64,000 nt of DNA. It comes from Actinomadura sp. K4S16 (GTDB taxonomy: Bacteria > Actinomycetota > Actinomycetes > Streptosporangiales > Streptosporangiaceae). The notes under the pieces are model-generated. The model saw only the letters and a list, made by a program, of their open reading frames with translations, made no database searches and was not told the origin of the DNA. Of this stretch, positions 32,856 through 41,393 are shown in pieces. How positions within the stretch are numbered: the first letter of the stretch is position 1; every line of letters starts with the position of its first letter. The stretch lies in NCBI RefSeq assembly GCF_008327685.1, contig NZ_BDDE01000034.1, positions 1 to 64,000 on the forward strand. The letters run 5' to 3'. Position numbers and translations under genes: made by a program.

Positions 32856-33523
32856 GCGGCCAGCGCGCGGATCGTGTTGGCGGCGGCGAACGCGTGCCCC
32901 CGGGCGTTCAGATGCAACTGGTCGCCGCAGTAGATGCCCGGGTCGGCGGCGACCGGGTGCCCGTGCGGATTGTCGACGTGGCAGGCGCCGTGCTCGGCCG
33001 CGACCTCGGCGGTGAGCTCGGCCAGCCGCCGCGTCCGCGCCGAGATGACCTCCCGGTAGCGGGACGGGCCGAGCCCGGCGGCCGTGATGTCCAGCAGCCC
33101 GATCGTGACGACGTCGGCGCCCGCCGCGCGGAACGCCGAGACCATCGCGGCCAGCTCGCGGCGCACTCCGTCCGCGTCGAAGTCGGGGCGGAGCATGTCG
33201 TTGCCCCCGGCCACCACGAACGCCAGGTCGGGCCGGAACGCCAGGGCCGGCCGGAGCTGCTCGGCCGCCACCTGCGCGGCGACGAGGTTCCGGCGCCCGA
33301 GGTTCAGCGCGGTGAACCCGGGGTCGACCGCGCCGAGCGCCTCCTCGACGCGGTCGGTCCACGACAGGTCGCGGTAGCCGGGGACGGGCTCGCGGACGCC
33401 TTCGGCGACGCTGTCGCCGATCGTCACCATCCGCCTCCACGGGGCGTCGGCCAGCAGCGCGGTTGCGTCGGCGGCCGGCAGCACGGAGGGGGCGGTCCAC
33501 TCGGTCGGAAGCGTCTCGGTCAC
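32837..33523 (-). CDS. SGNH/GDSL-family hydrolase
   Basis: 228 aa, cytoplasmic. The blocks are MVTIGDSVAEGV (GDS, catalytic serine), LNLGRRNLVA (Gly), VAGGNDMLRPD (Asn) and YCGDQLHLNARGH (Asp/His pair). The substrate ester is unknown. The GTG at 33523 has AGGAGG upstream. It is 11 bp after the MFS exporter gene, so the two are co-transcribed under the TetR regulator. A second, related SGNH protein is at 51324. Confidence 0.9.
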   Translation of the reverse strand: MTETLPTEWTAPSVLPAADATALLADAPWRRMVTIGDSVAEGVREPVPGYRDLSWTDRVEEALGAVDPGFTALNLGRRNLVAAQVAAEQLRPALAFRPDLAFVVAGGNDMLRPDFDADGVRRELAAMVSAFRAAGADVVTIGLLDITAAGLGPSRYREVISARTRRLAELTAEVAAEHGACHVDNPHGHPVAADPGIYCGDQLHLNARGHAFAAANTIRALAAHLASA

Positions 33524-33534
33524 GGTGTCCTCCT

Positions 33535-34959
33535 TCAGGGCTTCGCCGGGCGCGCGGCGAGGAGCAGGCCGACGGCGGCCGCGCCCGCGGCGGCGATCGT
33601 GCAGAACAGGTAGACGGACGTGTAGTCGCCGGGCGCCGCCCGCTCCGGCAGCAGCGCGGCGAGGACGGCGATGCCGAGCGCGCCGCCGAGCTGCCGCGCC
33701 GTGGTGTTGAGCCCGGTGGCGCCCGCGAACCGCAGCGGGCCGGCCGACAGCGCGGCGCCCGTGGCGGTGCCGGTGGTCATCATCCCCATCCCCGTCCCGA
33801 CCACGAGGCCGAGCGGGAGCCAGAACGTCAGGAAGTGCGGCTCGGCGGGCAGGGCCGCGACGGCCCAGACCCCGCACCCGACCATGATCAGCGCGCCGCC
33901 CGTCACGGCGGGGCGGACGCCGAGGCGCGCGGTGAGCCGTCCCGTCGCGATCGCCGCCGCGGTGGCGGTGAACGCGCCGGGCGTCGAGGCGAACCCCGCC
34001 TTCACGATCGAGTAGTGCCACTCGGTCGTCAGGTAGAGCACGCCGACGAGCAGCCACGCGTACAGGGCCGTCCCGTACAGGAACGAGGCGGCGTTCGCGG
34101 CGGCGAACCGGTGGTTGCGCCACAGCGAGATCTCCAGCGCGGGCACCGGATGCCGCGCCGACCGCCACAGCGCGAGGGCGGCCAGGACGGCGCCGCCGAG
34201 CAGCAGGGCGAGCGTCCGGGCGTCGGTCCAGGCCCAGTCCCGGCTCTGCGTCACGCCGAGCGCGACGCCGCCCACGCCGGCGGCGAGCAGCACCGTCCCG
34301 GCGAGGTCGGGCAGCCGTCCCGCGCCGCCCTCGGCCCGGGGGAGGCGGCGGCCGCCGAGCAGCATCGCCAGCCCGATCGGCACGTTGATGACGAACAGGG
34401 ACCGCCAGCCGGACAGGTCGACGAGCACCCCGCCGAGGCCCGGGCCGATCGCGGCGGCGAACGCGCCCGCCGCGCTCCACAGCCCGATGCTGCGGGCGCG
34501 CCGCTCGGGGGGCGTGTCGTGCAGCAGCAGCGCGAGGGAGGCGGGGATCAGGGCCGCCGCGGCGGCGCCCTGCGCGGCGCGCGTCGCCAGCAGGACGGGC
34601 ACGTTCGGCGCGACCGCGCACGCCAGCGACGCCAGCGTGAACAGCCCGGTGCCCCACAGGTACAGCGACCGCCGCCCGACCAGGTCGGCGAACCGGCCGG
34701 CGGGGGCGAGCAGCGCCGCGAACAGCACCGCGTACAGGGTGATCACCCAGGTCAGGCCGGAAAGCGTGCTGCCCGGGAAGTCGGCGTGCAGGTCGGCGAC
34801 GGCCAGGTTGGCGGCGGTCGCGTCGAGCATGGCCAGGAACGTCGCCCCGGCGGCGAGCCAGGGGACGTCCCGCCGCGCGGCCGGCCCCGGCGGCGCGCCG
34901 GTCCCGGTGGTGCTGGTCCCGGTGGTGCTGGTCCCGGTCGGCTCGGTCTCGGTGGTCAT
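33535..34959 (-). CDS. MFS drug-export-type transporter (DHA2-like)
   Basis: 474 aa, many hydrophobic helices. MFS marks: VPWLAAGATFLAMLDATAANLAV (helix 1 with the D of DHA2 members), APAGRFADLVGRRSLYLWG (loop 2-3) and ALIPASLALLLHDTPPERRARSIGLW, with GPGLGGVLVDLSGWRSLFVINVPIG (motif C). Proton-driven efflux is expected. The N-terminal 25 residues have a GTSTTGTSTTGTG repeat. The ATG at 34959 follows GAGAGGT. A TetR operator copy lies 25 bp upstream. Confidence 0.9.
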   Translation of the reverse strand: MTTETEPTGTSTTGTSTTGTGAPPGPAARRDVPWLAAGATFLAMLDATAANLAVADLHADFPGSTLSGLTWVITLYAVLFAALLAPAGRFADLVGRRSLYLWGTGLFTLASLACAVAPNVPVLLATRAAQGAAAAALIPASLALLLHDTPPERRARSIGLWSAAGAFAAAIGPGLGGVLVDLSGWRSLFVINVPIGLAMLLGGRRLPRAEGGAGRLPDLAGTVLLAAGVGGVALGVTQSRDWAWTDARTLALLLGGAVLAALALWRSARHPVPALEISLWRNHRFAAANAASFLYGTALYAWLLVGVLYLTTEWHYSIVKAGFASTPGAFTATAAAIATGRLTARLGVRPAVTGGALIMVGCGVWAVAALPAEPHFLTFWLPLGLVVGTGMGMMTTGTATGAALSAGPLRFAGATGLNTTARQLGGALGIAVLAALLPERAAPGDYTSVYLFCTIAAAGAAAVGLLLAARPAKP

Positions 34960-34983
34960 GGGCGGACCTCTCCAGAAAAATAA

Positions 34984-34995
34984 ACGAACGGTCGT
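34984..34995. promoter_or_regulatory. TetR operator copy 1 (before the MFS gene)
   Basis: ACGAACGGTCGT, with ACGA/TCGT dyad arms. Identical to the copy at 35049-35060, and 25 bp upstream of the MFS start, where it would cover the exporter promoter. Confidence 0.65.
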
Positions 34996-35048
34996 ACACT
35001 CTTCTGGTCGAGGGGTTCGCGTCAAGGGGTTCGCCGCATTGACTTTGA

Positions 35049-35060
35049 ACGAACGGTCGT
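35049..35060. promoter_or_regulatory. TetR operator copy 2 (before the tetR gene)
   Basis: Same 12-bp sequence as copy 1, within a longer AACGAACGGTCGTRC context, 14 bp before the tetR start. Its position implies autoregulation. Confidence 0.65.
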
Positions 35061-35074
35061 GCAGATTAATCGGC

Positions 35075-35686
35075 GTGACCATCGACGGACGGCTTCTCAA
35101 GGGAGAGCAGACGCGCGGCACGATCCTGTCCCGCGCCGCCGACATCGCCTCGGCCGAGGGACTGGAGGGCCTGTCGATCGGCCGGCTCGCCACCGAGCTG
35201 CGGATCAGCAAGAGCGGCGTGTTCACCCACTTCGGCTCCAAGGAGGAGCTCCAGCTGGCGACCGTCCGCAAGGCGGTCGAGGTGTTCCGCGCGCACGTGA
35301 CCGAACCCGCGCTCGCGGTGCCCGAGGGGCTCGGCCGCGTCCGCGCGCTCCTGGAGGCCTGGCAGCGCTACCAGCGCGAGCCCGTCTTCCCCGGCGGGTG
35401 CTTCTTCCACTCCACGATGGCCGAGTTCGACGCCCGGCCCGGCCGCGTCCGCGACGCGATCGCGGCCTCGCAGCTCGACTGGCGCGCCTTCGTGGAGCGC
35501 TGCCTCCGCGAGGCGCGCGAGCTCGGCGAGATCGACGCGGCGACCGACGTCCCGCAGCTCGCCTTCGAGCTGGACGCCCTCTGCCGCACGGGCGCCGCGC
35601 AGGCGCTGCTCCACGACGACCCGTCCCTTTACGACCGCGCCGCCCATGCCGTGAACACGCGGCTGGCCGCCGTCACCGCCGCCTGA
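35075..35686 (+). CDS. TetR-family regulator of the MFS/SGNH operon
   Basis: 203 aa. The helix-turn-helix is LEGLSIGRLATELRISKSGVFTHFGSKEELQ, followed by a TetR C-terminal domain with FPGGCFFHSTMAEFDARPG, as in TetR proteins next to drug exporters. The GTG at 35075 has no Shine-Dalgarno sequence; AATTAAT-like bases (AGATTAAT) 5-12 nt upstream suggest a leaderless transcript. It is divergent from the exporter, with identical operators near each gene. Confidence 0.88.
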   Translation: MTIDGRLLKGEQTRGTILSRAADIASAEGLEGLSIGRLATELRISKSGVFTHFGSKEELQLATVRKAVEVFRAHVTEPALAVPEGLGRVRALLEAWQRYQREPVFPGGCFFHSTMAEFDARPGRVRDAIAASQLDWRAFVERCLREARELGEIDAATDVPQLAFELDALCRTGAAQALLHDDPSLYDRAAHAVNTRLAAVTAA

Positions 35687-35692
35687 CGGCCC

Positions 35693-36970
35693 TCACGGAG
35701 GCTGCGTTCGGCCCGAGACCGTGTAGGACTGCCGGGTGTTCAGCACCTCGACGTCGGTGAACGACGTCTGGAGGTAGGCGCTGGTGATGCTCGTCAGCTC
35801 CTCGGGGGAAAGGACGTCCTCGATGGACGCGAAGCCGTGCGGCGCCCGCTCGGCGACGAGGCGCAGGACGCGCTCGGCGGGCATCTCCCGGCAGGCCAGC
35901 ACGACGGCGTTGGCCGCCTCCCGGCGCTCCTTCTCGTAGCCGAGGAGCCCCTCCGGCGGGCTCGCGGCGGTGGCCAGCTCGTACGCCAGGACCCGGGCGT
36001 CGAGCACCGCCTGGGAGCCGCCGTTGGAGCCGATGGGGTACATCGGGTGGGCGGCGTCGCCGAGCAGCGTGACCCGTCCGAACGTCCAGCGGTCGACGGG
36101 CTCCCGGTCGACCATCGGGTACTCCAGGATCTGCTCCGCGCCGGAGAGCAGCGCGGGGACGTCGAGCCAGTCGAACCGCCAGTCGGCGAAGTGGGGGAGC
36201 ACGTCCTCCAGTCGGCCGGTCCGGTTCCAGTCCGCGGCGCCGCCCCGCGGGTCGCCCGGGACCCGCACCTCGGCGACCCAGTTCAGCAGCGCCCTGCCCC
36301 GGCGCTCGGCGCGCATGGAGATCGGGTAGACCACCATCTTGGCGGCGGCGTTGCTGCCCGCGACGACCAGGGTCCGCCCGGTCAGGATCGGCTCCGCCTC
36401 GGTGAGGCCGCGCCACATCCGGATCCCGTTCCACAACGGCGCGCCCTCGTCCGGGTACAGCTGCGCCCGGACGGCGGAGTGCAGGCCGTCCGCGCCGACC
36501 AGCGCGTCCGCCGAGAACGGCTCGGCGGTGCCGGACGCGCGGTCCAGGAGGCGGGCCCGGACCCTGTCGCCGTCCTGCTCGAACCCCTCGAAGAGGGTCC
36601 CGGTGCGGACGGCCCCCTCACCGAGCCGCGCCAGCACGGTGTCGAGCAGCAGCATCTGGAGCTCGCCGCGGTGGATCGAGTACTGCGGCCAGGCGTACCC
36701 CAGCGCGCGGCCGCGGGGGTCCCCCCAGATCCGGCCCCCGTACCGGTCGAAGTGCACCATCTCGGCGGTGGGGATCGCGAGTTCGGCCAGCGCGTCGCCG
36801 AGGCCCAGCTCGGTGAGCTCGCGGACGGCGTGGGGGAGCAGGTTGATGCCGACGCCGAGCGGCCGCAGCCGGACGGCGGAGTCGACGACGAGTGCCTCGA
36901 TGCCCGCCTGGTGCAGGCTTAACGCGGTGGTGAGCCCGCCGATCCCGGCTCCGACGATGAGTACGCGCAT
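35693..36970 (-). CDS. FAD-dependent monooxygenase (PheA/UbiH/PhzS-like)
   Basis: 425 aa. Group A flavoprotein hydroxylase: MRVLIVGAGIGGLTTALSL (GxGxxG), LVGADGLHSAVRAQL (DG motif) and VTLLGDAAHPMYPIGSNGG (GD motif). It hydroxylates or oxidises an aromatic-type substrate with NAD(P)H and O2; resemblance to PhzS-like oxidoreductases is general only. The ATG at 36970 follows AGGGGAAGTG. It is 9 bp after the ABC ATPase stop and is the last gene of the two-cassette uptake operon, so its substrate is probably what the transporter brings in. Confidence 0.85.
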   Translation of the reverse strand: MRVLIVGAGIGGLTTALSLHQAGIEALVVDSAVRLRPLGVGINLLPHAVRELTELGLGDALAELAIPTAEMVHFDRYGGRIWGDPRGRALGYAWPQYSIHRGELQMLLLDTVLARLGEGAVRTGTLFEGFEQDGDRVRARLLDRASGTAEPFSADALVGADGLHSAVRAQLYPDEGAPLWNGIRMWRGLTEAEPILTGRTLVVAGSNAAAKMVVYPISMRAERRGRALLNWVAEVRVPGDPRGGAADWNRTGRLEDVLPHFADWRFDWLDVPALLSGAEQILEYPMVDREPVDRWTFGRVTLLGDAAHPMYPIGSNGGSQAVLDARVLAYELATAASPPEGLLGYEKERREAANAVVLACREMPAERVLRLVAERAPHGFASIEDVLSPEELTSITSAYLQTSFTDVEVLNTRQSYTVSGRTQPP

Positions 36971-36979
36971 CACTTCCCC

Positions 36980-37780
36980 TTACTTGTCCAGTCGGGTCGC
37001 CGACGCGGCGGGCGCCGCGCCCGGCACCTTGGCGCCGCCCCGCACGAGCCGTCCCACCTCGGCCCGGAGCCGGACGAACTCCGGAAGCCCCCGGGTCTCG
37101 ATCTGGTCGCGCTCGGACGGCAGGTCCACCGGCAGGTCGGCGTGCACCCGGGCGGGGGACCGGTTGAGCACGACGACCCGGTCGCCGACGTAGACGCTCT
37201 CGTCGATGTCGTGGGTGACCAGCAGGATCGTCATCTTCTGGGTCCGGTGCACCTGCAGGACGAGGTCCTCCAGGTCCTCGCGCGTCTGCGCGTCGACGGA
37301 CCCGAACGGCTCGTCCATCAGCATCAGGGAGGGCCGGTAGGCGAGGGCCCGAGCGATCGAGACGCGCTGCTGCATGCCGCCCGACAGCTGCCACGGGTAC
37401 TTGCGGCCCGCGTCCGGCAGCCCCACCGACTCCAGCGCCTCCTGCGCCGCCGCGCGCCGCTCCTGGCGCGACTTGCCGCGCCGGCGCAGCGGCAGCGCCA
37501 CGTTGTCGCGGACGGTCAGCCAGGGGAACAGCGAGCGGCTGTAGTCCTGGAACACCACGGCGAGGTCGCCGGGGACCCCGTCGATCGCCGACCCGTGCAG
37601 CGTCAGCGTCCCGCCGGTCGGGCGGATCAGCCCGGCGATGCAGCGCAGCAGGGTGGACTTGCCGCAGCCGGACGGGCCCACGATGCTGACCAGCTCGCCG
37701 TCCGGGACGCGGAGGTCCAGGCCGTCGAGGGCCAGGTGCCCGTCGGCGTAGGAGTGGGTGAGGCCGGTTATCTCCAGCAT
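36980..37780 (-). CDS. ABC transporter ATPase (nitrate/sulfonate/taurine type), cassette 1
   Basis: 266 aa. Walker A GPSGCGKST, Q-loop VVFQDYSRSL, signature LSGGMQQR, Walker B LMLMDEPFG and H-loop VTHDIDESVY, the SsuB/TauB-type ATPase. Its core is strongly similar to the ATPase at 40530 (for example both read ALAYRPSLMLMDEPFGSVDA), showing duplication. It is 100 bp after the permease gene at 37881; the gap holds a 16-bp tandem repeat (37839-37870). Confidence 0.93.
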   Translation of the reverse strand: MLEITGLTHSYADGHLALDGLDLRVPDGELVSIVGPSGCGKSTLLRCIAGLIRPTGGTLTLHGSAIDGVPGDLAVVFQDYSRSLFPWLTVRDNVALPLRRRGKSRQERRAAAQEALESVGLPDAGRKYPWQLSGGMQQRVSIARALAYRPSLMLMDEPFGSVDAQTREDLEDLVLQVHRTQKMTILLVTHDIDESVYVGDRVVVLNRSPARVHADLPVDLPSERDQIETRGLPEFVRLRAEVGRLVRGGAKVPGAAPAASATRLDK

Positions 37781-37880
37781 CGCGGCCGCCTTTTCTGTGT
37801 GTGCGTCATGAGCGCCGTCGGTCGGAATCTCATCGGTCGGGGGACTGGTCGGTAGGGGGACTGGTCGGTAAGGGACATCG

Positions 37881-38741
37881 TCAGTCTTGGAGCCGCCGCG
37901 CGCCGGCGTGCCAGGCCAGCAGCCGCCGCTCCAGGAGCAGGAACACGGTGTTGAACAGGAGGCCGAGGATGCCCAGCATCACGATCCCCGCCCACATCCG
38001 CGGCAGCTCGAAGGAGCGCTGCGCGCCGATCAGCTCGGAGCCGATGCCCGCGGTGCTGCCGAACAGCTCCGACAGGACCATCAGGATCAGCGCGAACGAC
38101 AGCGCGACGCGCAGCCCCGCGAAGATCTTGGGCGCCGCCGCGGGCAGGACGACGGTCACGAGCGTGCGGACTCGGCCGAGGCCGAACACCCGGGCCGTGT
38201 CCAGGTGCAGGGGGTCCACGGCGCGGACGCCGTCGCAGGCGTTGAGCAGCACCGGCCAGACGACGCCGAACGCGATCGTCACGATCTGCATCGTCGCGCC
38301 GAGATGGAACACCATGATGAAGAACGGCACCAGCGTGGGCGGCGGCACCGCGCGCAGGAACTCCAGCACCGGGTTCAGCAGGTCGAACAGGGTCCGCGAG
38401 CGCCCGATCGCCGTCCCGAGCACGACGCCGGCGGCGCCCGCGGCGGCCCATCCGGTGAACAGGTGGGCGAGGCTGGTGGAGAAGTCGTCGAGCGCCTTGC
38501 CGGAGAAGAACAGGTGGCTCGCCGGGCCGGAGAACCACAGCTCGTGCAGCGCGGTCAGGATCGTCGTGGGCGGCGGGAAGTAGGTCTCGTCCACGGCCCT
38601 GGTGACGAGCTCCCACAGCACCGCGACGAGCGCGACCAGCCAGGCGCGTTCGGCGAACCCTCGCACCGCGCCCGCGGCCCTGCCGCCCGCCCCCGCCGCG
38701 CGGACGTCCCCGCCCGCCGCCCGCCTCGGCTCGGTCTTCAC
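37881..38741 (-). CDS. ABC transporter permease (SsuC-like), cassette 1
   Basis: 286 aa, about six membrane helices. The EAA-type loop is VFGLGRVRTLVTVVLPAAAPKIFAGLRVALSF. FPPPTTILTALHELW matches SsuC/TauC-type N-termini. The GTG start at 38741 overlaps the preceding permease stop (GTGA). It probably pairs with the permease at 38738 as a heterodimeric channel. Confidence 0.9.
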   Translation of the reverse strand: MKTEPRRAAGGDVRAAGAGGRAAGAVRGFAERAWLVALVAVLWELVTRAVDETYFPPPTTILTALHELWFSGPASHLFFSGKALDDFSTSLAHLFTGWAAAGAAGVVLGTAIGRSRTLFDLLNPVLEFLRAVPPPTLVPFFIMVFHLGATMQIVTIAFGVVWPVLLNACDGVRAVDPLHLDTARVFGLGRVRTLVTVVLPAAAPKIFAGLRVALSFALILMVLSELFGSTAGIGSELIGAQRSFELPRMWAGIVMLGILGLLFNTVFLLLERRLLAWHAGARRLQD

Positions 38742-39514
38742 GCGACCCCCTCGACCCGGGCGCCGTGCCAGCGGAACGCGAGCCGCTCCAGCCCGCGCAG
38801 GCCCGTGTTCACCGCCAGGCCGAGCGCGCCGGCCCAGCAGGCCCCGGCCAGCAGCAGGTCGCTGTTGCCGCCCCCGGACTGGGTCTCGCTCAGGTAGATG
38901 CCGATGCCGTCGACCCCGCCGGCGAACAGCTCGGTGCTGATCACGACGATGAGCGCGACGGACGCGGCGATCCGGACGCCGGTCGCGATGAACGGGGCGG
39001 CGCTCGGCAGCGACACCCGCCACAGCACCGACAGCGGCCCGAACCCGAAGCCGCGGAGGGTGTCCTTGGCCAGCGGGTCGACGTCGCGCAGCGCGTACAG
39101 GGTATTGATGAGGATCGGCCAGAGGCAGGCGTAGAAGACCAGCGACATCTCCACCCGCGTCGGGTCCGCGAACACGATGATGGCGAGCGGGATGAGCGCG
39201 ACCGACGGGATGGGGCGCAGCAGCTCGACCAGGGCGCGCGCGGCCGTGCCGAGGAACGGCACCGAGCCGAGCAGGACCCCGAGCGGGACCGCCGCGAGCA
39301 CCGCCAGCACGAGCCCGCCGGACCACGCCTTGAGGGTGGCCGCCACGTCCACGAGGAACTCCCGGTCGACCGCCAGCCGCCCGGCCTCCCGGGCGACGGC
39401 GGACGCCGGAGGGAGCGCGGTCGCGTCCACGAGGCCGCCGCGGCTCAGGGCCTCGACGGCGGCGGCCGTGCCCACCGCCCCGGCGGCGCCGAGAAGGACG
39501 CGGCGGTACCTCAT
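38738..39514 (-). CDS. ABC transporter permease (SsuC-like), cassette 1
   Basis: 258 aa with a membrane-embedded core. RPIPSVALIPLAIIVF and the EAA loop FGFGPLSVLWRVSLPSAAPFIATGVRIAAS place it in the nitrate/sulfonate/taurine permease group. The ATG at 39514 overlaps the binding-protein stop (ATGA). It is most similar to the 43836 permease of the second cassette, including LPSAAPFIATGVR. Confidence 0.9.
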   Translation of the reverse strand: MRYRRVLLGAAGAVGTAAAVEALSRGGLVDATALPPASAVAREAGRLAVDREFLVDVAATLKAWSGGLVLAVLAAVPLGVLLGSVPFLGTAARALVELLRPIPSVALIPLAIIVFADPTRVEMSLVFYACLWPILINTLYALRDVDPLAKDTLRGFGFGPLSVLWRVSLPSAAPFIATGVRIAASVALIVVISTELFAGGVDGIGIYLSETQSGGGNSDLLLAGACWAGALGLAVNTGLRGLERLAFRWHGARVEGVA

Positions 39515-40494
39515 GGAGCGGGCGCGACGAACGACGCGGCGTCGATCTTCTTGTCCACGTACTGGAACCGCTGCATGAGGTCGGCCACGCGCTGCAGCGC
39601 GGCGGTGTCGACCGACGTCGGGTACGTCCCGTAGCTCATGCCGGCGGCCACCTCGGCGTTGATGCCCTTGGCGTAGGTCGGCAGGATGCTCTGCACGAGC
39701 TTGCGGTCGCCCGCGGCCATTCCCTGCGCCTTCTGGAGCGCCCGCTGGAACGCGGCGACCGTCTTCGGGTTCTCCTTCACGAACTTCTCGGTGGCGGCGT
39801 AGCCGGCGATCGGCAGCCCGTCCGTCTCGCCGGTGGACAGGTCGGCGACCAGGCGGGCGCCCATCGACGTCCGCATCTGGGTGCCGAACGGCTCGATCGC
39901 CTGGACGGCGTCCACGCTCCCCGACTTCAGCGCCTGCTCCATGGCGGGCGGCGCGATCTCCACGAAGTTCCTGTCCTCGTCGAAGGTCACGCCCTGGGGC
40001 TGCGCCGCAGCGCGGACCAGCATCGTGCTGACGTTGCGCTTGGTGTTGACGCCGATCTTCTTCCCCGCCAGATCCTTGATCGTCCGGTAGGGGGAGTCGC
40101 CGCGCACCATCAGGGTGTGGGTCTTGGACGCGCTGCGGAACCCGTCCGCGACGATCCTGGGCTTGAAGCCGGGGTCCTTGGTCCCGGCGGTGAGCAGCGA
40201 GACGTAGTTGCCGAAGCTGAAGTCGAGCCGACCGCTCTTCAGCAGCGGGACGCCGGCGGCGCCGCCCTGGATGACCTGGGTCTTCACGGTGAGGCCCTCG
40301 GCCTTGAACAGTCCCTTGGAAAGGGCGATCTGGACGGGCGCGGTGTCGGCGACCGTCATGGTGCCGAGCCTCACCTCGGACTGCTCAAGGCCGTTGGCCG
40401 ACTTCTTGCCGCCGGATCCGCCGCAGGCGGATCCGGACACGAGCGCGATGGCGAGCACACCCGCGAGGGCCGCTCGGGGACGGGAAGCAGACAT
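39511..40494 (-). CDS. ABC transporter substrate-binding lipoprotein (NMT1/SsuA-like), cassette 1
   Basis: 327 aa. A lipoprotein signal peptide ends at a lipobox with Cys (ALVSGSACGG). The mature part is an NMT1/THI5-like periplasmic-binding fold (VQIALSKGLFKAEGLTVKTQ; SGRLDFSFGNYVSLLTAG; APPAMEQALKSGSVDAVQAIEPF). Ligand unknown; candidates are aromatic acids given the operon enzymes. The ATG at 40494 has GGAG upstream. Paralogous to 44667, with related motifs in the same order. Confidence 0.9.
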   Translation of the reverse strand: MSASRPRAALAGVLAIALVSGSACGGSGGKKSANGLEQSEVRLGTMTVADTAPVQIALSKGLFKAEGLTVKTQVIQGGAAGVPLLKSGRLDFSFGNYVSLLTAGTKDPGFKPRIVADGFRSASKTHTLMVRGDSPYRTIKDLAGKKIGVNTKRNVSTMLVRAAAQPQGVTFDEDRNFVEIAPPAMEQALKSGSVDAVQAIEPFGTQMRTSMGARLVADLSTGETDGLPIAGYAATEKFVKENPKTVAAFQRALQKAQGMAAGDRKLVQSILPTYAKGINAEVAAGMSYGTYPTSVDTAALQRVADLMQRFQYVDKKIDAASFVAPAP

Positions 40495-40529
40495 AGGAAT
40501 GCTCCATGCGCGGGGGGATCTTGGAAGGC

Positions 40530-41393
40530 TTAACCTTTCACAGTTCCCCGCGCCCCGGAATGGGTCCCGGCGCCCACCGTTTCGTCCTTTTCCGCCGGCT
40601 CGTCCGACTCCGCGGGCCCGTCCGCCGCATCGCCCCCGGCGACGCCGCGGACCAGTCGGCCCACCTCGGCGCGCAGCCGGACGAACTCGGGGTCGGACCG
40701 CGTGCCGATCTGGTCGCGGTCGGCGGGCAGCCCGACGGGCAGCTCGGCGCGGATCCGGCCCGGGTCGCGGGCGAGGACCACGACCCGGTCGCCGAGATAG
40801 ACGCTCTCGTCGATGTCGTGGGTGACGAGGAGGATCGTCACGCCCTGGCTCCGGTGGACCTGGAGCACCAGGTCCTCCAGGTCCTCGCGGGTCTGGGCGT
40901 CGACCGAGCCGAACGGCTCGTCCATCAGCATCAGGGACGGCCGGTAGGCGAGGGCCCGCGCGATCGACACGCGCTGCTGCATGCCGCCCGACAGCTGCCA
41001 CGGGAACTTGCCCGCCGCGTCCTTCAGGCCGACCGACTCCAGCGCCTCGGCCGCCCTGGCGCGCCGCTCGGACCTGCCGAGGCCGCGGCGGCGCAGCGGC
41101 AGCCCGACGTTGTCGCGCACGGTGAGCCACGGCATCAGCGAGCGGCTGTAGTCCTGGAACACCACGGCGAGGTCGTCTGGGACGCCGTCGATGGGGGTGC
41201 CGTTCAGCACGACCTTCCCCTCGCTCGGCGCCATCAGCCCGGCGATGCACCGCAGCATCGTGGACTTCCCGCACCCGGACGGCCCGACGATGGTGACGAG
41301 CTCGCCCTCGCCGATCGACAGGTCCATGCCCTGCAGGACGCGGTGCTCGCCGTAGGCGTGGCCGAGGCCGGAGACCTCCAGCATGCCGCTCAC
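40530..41393 (-). CDS. ABC transporter ATPase (nitrate/sulfonate/taurine type), cassette 2
   Basis: 287 aa. Walker A GPSGCGKST, signature LSGGMQQR, Walker B LMLMDEPFG and VTHDIDESVY as in the 36980 paralogue. The C-terminal tail of about 40 residues is acidic/Gly-rich (AADGPAESDEPAEKDE) and absent from the paralogue. The GTG at 41393 overlaps the stop of the TPP-enzyme gene; an ATG three codons later is an alternative. It is the first ATPase of the long operon. Confidence 0.93.
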   Translation of the reverse strand: MSGMLEVSGLGHAYGEHRVLQGMDLSIGEGELVTIVGPSGCGKSTMLRCIAGLMAPSEGKVVLNGTPIDGVPDDLAVVFQDYSRSLMPWLTVRDNVGLPLRRRGLGRSERRARAAEALESVGLKDAAGKFPWQLSGGMQQRVSIARALAYRPSLMLMDEPFGSVDAQTREDLEDLVLQVHRSQGVTILLVTHDIDESVYLGDRVVVLARDPGRIRAELPVGLPADRDQIGTRSDPEFVRLRAEVGRLVRGVAGGDAADGPAESDEPAEKDETVGAGTHSGARGTVKG

